Shown here piece by piece: positions 5,770 to 7,310 of a DNA stretch of 7,310 nt (position 1 is the first letter of the stretch; every line of letters starts with the position of its first letter). Below the pieces are notes generated by a model. It searched no databases. It was not told the DNA's origin and saw only the letters and a program-made list of their open reading frames with translations. Origin of the DNA: Spirochaetales bacterium (GTDB lineage Bacteria; Spirochaetota; Spirochaetia; Sphaerochaetales; Sphaerochaetaceae); contig JAAZJI010000177.1 of NCBI GenBank assembly GCA_012800465.1, forward strand, positions 1 to 7,310. Direction: 5' to 3'. A program made the translations under genes and the position numbers.

Positions 5770-5799
5770 TTGTTTAATTCTACAACCAGGTGATATAGT
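5770..5799 (+). promoter_or_regulatory. Promoter of tetR-clpB
   Basis: -35 TTGTTT (5770-5775), an 18-base spacer, and an extended -10, TG-A-TATAGT (5791-5799). The start would be near 5806, with a leader of about 15 bases that begins just before the AGGAGG ribosome site (5809-5814). Confidence 0.65.
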
Positions 5800-5805
5800 G
5801 TAGAA
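5778..5805. promoter_or_regulatory. 28-bp inverted repeat over the promoter, likely TetR self-operator
   Basis: TTCTACA (5778-5784) and TGTAGAA (5799-5805) are perfect inverted arms with a 14-base centre. Arm centres are 21 bp apart, two helical turns, as suits dimeric regulators. The site covers the spacer and -10 of the promoter, so binding should block it. Confidence 0.6.
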
Positions 5806-5820
5806 AACAGGAGGGTGTGC

Positions 5821-6414
5821 ATGCCCAAGAAGATCGATCATGAAGCGCGGAAGGAGCGGATCCTGCAAACCGCTCTGGACGTGTTTGCCCGCGAGGGGTA
5901 TCGGGATTCCAACCTCTCCCTGATCGCCAGCGAGTGCAACATCTCCCGACCTACGATCTACCAATACTTCAAAGACAAAGAGGATATCTACTACTACGCG
6001 GTCAAGCTGGTCACCGCCCGGATGTTCAACCGGTACGCGACCTACGCGTGGTCGAGCGAACAACCCTTCCTCAAGCGCCTGACGGTCATCTGCACCGACA
6101 TCATGCAGGAGGCGCACGACCATGAAGGGGAGCTGACCAGTCTGGTCGACGTGATGCTGCAGATGAAGCGTGAAGGAACGGATTTCAACGCGATCATCAT
6201 GCGACGGACCGCGAAGCTCTCGATCCTCTTCAAACGTCTCTTGCACCAGGGGATGAAAGAGGGACAGATCGTTTCCTGCGATGCGAATACGGTCGCCGAC
6301 CATCTGATGCTGCTTCTGGAGGCGTCCTGCTTCCAAGTGGCGTTCTTCGACACCTTTTCGATCCAGACGTCGAAGGATCTGGTCACCCGCTATCTGGAAG
6401 GACTGCAAGCATAA
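5821..6414 (+). CDS. TetR/AcrR-family transcriptional regulator
   Basis: The 197-residue protein has the TetR layout: a helix-turn-helix DNA-binding head and an all-helical ligand and dimer domain. The head spans about 10-56, with ILQTALDVFAREGY (14-27), then SLIASECNISRPTIYQYFKD (33-52), where I-S-x-x-T-I-Y-x-Y-F is the recognition helix pattern, and KEDIYYYAV closing it. Residues 60-197 are the variable effector domain, from which the ligand cannot be told. The ATG at 5821 has AGGAGG six bases ahead; a GTG at 5815 overlaps that site. Its promoter carries a 7+7 inverted repeat, so self-repression is likely. clpB follows after 24 bases on the same strand, so it probably controls clpB too. TetR partners are more often efflux or lipid genes, which makes this pairing odd. 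Confidence 0.92.
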   Translation: MPKKIDHEARKERILQTALDVFAREGYRDSNLSLIASECNISRPTIYQYFKDKEDIYYYAVKLVTARMFNRYATYAWSSEQPFLKRLTVICTDIMQEAHDHEGELTSLVDVMLQMKREGTDFNAIIMRRTAKLSILFKRLLHQGMKEGQIVSCDANTVADHLMLLLEASCFQVAFFDTFSIQTSKDLVTRYLEGLQA

Positions 6415-6417
6415 GAG

Positions 6418-6438
6418 GTCACTGCGTCAACACGTGAC
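6418..6438 (+). promoter_or_regulatory. Small inverted repeat directly before the clpB start
   Basis: GTCAC (6418-6422) and GTGAC (6434-6438) can form a five-pair hairpin with an 11-base loop that ends one base before the ATG. The only ribosome-site-like bases, AAGAGG (6413-6418), lie on its far side. Folding would either bring that site close to the ATG or hide the start region. Confidence 0.35.
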
Positions 6439-7310
6439 ATGAACATGGACAAGATGACAATCAGACTGCGCCAGGCGATCGCGGAAGCGGATCGGCTCGC
6501 CGGACTGCGCTCCAACGCCGAAGTGGCGGGGGAGCACCTCGTGCTGGCGTTCCTGGGTCAGGAGGATGGGATCCTCGCTTCGATTCTGGAGCGGGTCGGC
6601 ATCTCTCCCCGGACCGTCGAGGAGCGCTTCGAAGAGGCGGCCGACCGGCTCAGCAAGGCCTATGGCGGATCCGCCAGACGCTCGATCAGCGGAGTGCTGG
6701 CGAACCAACTCCATGCGGCAACGACGATCGCAGGGGAGTTCAAGGATGAATACCTTTCCGCCGAGCACGTGCTGCTTGCGATCCTTCGCGACGATTCGAC
6801 GGCGAGCAGGATCTTCAAGGAGCTCGGCCTGACCGAGGAGAACGTGATGCAGGCTCTCCAGGCGATCCGCGGCAACACCCGGATCGACAGCGAGGATCCG
6901 GAGAGCCGGTATGAAGCGCTCGAGAAGTATTGCAAGGACCTGACGCTCCTTGCCCGGAACGGAAAGCTCGACCCGGTGATCGGGCGGGATGAAGAGATCC
7001 GGAGGGTGATGCAGGTCCTCAGCCGGAGGACGAAGAACAACCCGGTCCTCATCGGGGAGCCGGGGGTCGGAAAGACGGCGATCGTCGAAGGTCTGGCCAG
7101 GAGGATCGCCGGCGGGGACGTTCCCGAGTCGCTGAAGAACAAGCGCCTGCTGAGCCTGGACCTGGGCTCCCTGATCGCCGGGGCGAAGTTCCGGGGCGAG
7201 TTCGAGGAACGGCTCAAGGCGGTCGTCAAGGAGGTCACCTCCAGCGAAGGGGGGATCATCCTCTTCATCGACGAACTGCATACGATCGTGGGAGCGGGAG
7301 CAGCCGAGGG
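6439..7310 (+). CDS. clpB: ATP-dependent disaggregase ClpB, N-terminal part (cut by window end)
   Basis: ClpB is a cytoplasmic hexameric AAA+ machine that pulls proteins out of aggregates together with DnaK. The 290 visible residues hold the two-repeat Clp N-domain (about 1-145), the linker with [26 protein letters not shown] split over 158-183, and the start of the first ATPase domain: Walker A GEPGVGKT (206-213), pore loop [11 protein letters not shown] (248-258) and Walker B ILFIDE (274-279). The pore residue is Phe251, where most ClpB have Tyr. Known ClpB proteins are about 850-870 residues, so some two thirds lie beyond the window. ATG 6439 and ATG 6445 are both possible, two residues apart. 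Neither has a normally spaced ribosome site, and no earlier in-frame start exists before the stop at 6412. The gene follows tetR by 24 bases, so it is likely co-transcribed and perhaps translated by reinitiation. Confidence 0.95.
   Translation, partial: MNMDKMTIRLRQAIAEADRLAGLRSNAEVAGEHLVLAFLGQEDGILASILERVGISPRTVEERFEEAADRLSKAYGGSARRSISGVLANQLHAATTIAGEFKDEYLSAEHVLLAILRDDSTASRIFKELGLTEENVMQALQAIRGNTRIDSEDPESRYEALEKYCKDLTLLARNGKLDPVIGRDEEIRRVMQVLSRRTKNNPVLIGEPGVGKTAIVEGLARRIAGGDVPESLKNKRLLSLDLGSLIAGAKFRGEFEERLKAVVKEVTSSEGGIILFIDELHTIVGAGAAE

Noticed and set aside
6434..6438. GTG at 6434 as the clpB start
   Set aside because: It is out of frame with clpB and meets a stop two codons later (GTG ACA TGA).
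5563..7281. Minus-strand frames opposite hsp20, tetR and clpB
   Set aside because: They are shadows of well-recognised plus-strand proteins and have no ribosome sites.

Overview
This is a piece of a bacterial chromosome with GC-rich genes and AT-rich gaps. The likely host is a spirochaete, perhaps near Sphaerochaeta. That guess rests on the binding-protein leader ending in FGAGAKE without a lipobox cysteine and on the general look of the proteins, so treat it as low confidence. The window opens inside a 5S rRNA gene, presumably the tail of an rRNA operon, and closes inside clpB.

Layout: (1) 1-145, 3' part of 5S rRNA and its terminator. (2) 158-519, a frameshifted, truncated aldolase remnant (DeoC-like C-terminus), followed by a second terminator nearly identical to the 5S one. 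(3) 527-1309, minus strand, a PHP-domain metallo-phosphoesterase whose last codons are read from the opposite strand of that second terminator. (4) 1310-1442, a compact divergent promoter region. (5) 1443-3981, metN-metI-metQ, a complete methionine ABC importer, closed by a terminator. (6) 4032-5094, ornithine carbamoyltransferase, preceded by two copies of a TGCAT-N4-ATGCA palindrome that has ARG-box geometry. (7) 5094-5178, a run of three hairpins. (8) 5236-5710, a small heat-shock protein (Hsp20) behind an excellent sigma-54 (-24/-12) promoter. (9) 5770-7310, a TetR-family regulator with a likely self-operator over its promoter, followed 24 bases later by clpB, which runs off the window.

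The first half is amino-acid supply: methionine uptake, and arginine synthesis or breakdown. The second half is a proteostasis block. Hsp20 holds unfolded proteins and ClpB disaggregates them. Here the two appear to be under different controls, sigma-54 for hsp20 and a co-transcribed TetR repressor for clpB, instead of the usual CIRCE/HrcA, CtsR or sigma-32 signals, none of which I see. This control layout is the most unusual thing in the window. No mobile element, CRISPR array or tRNA was found.
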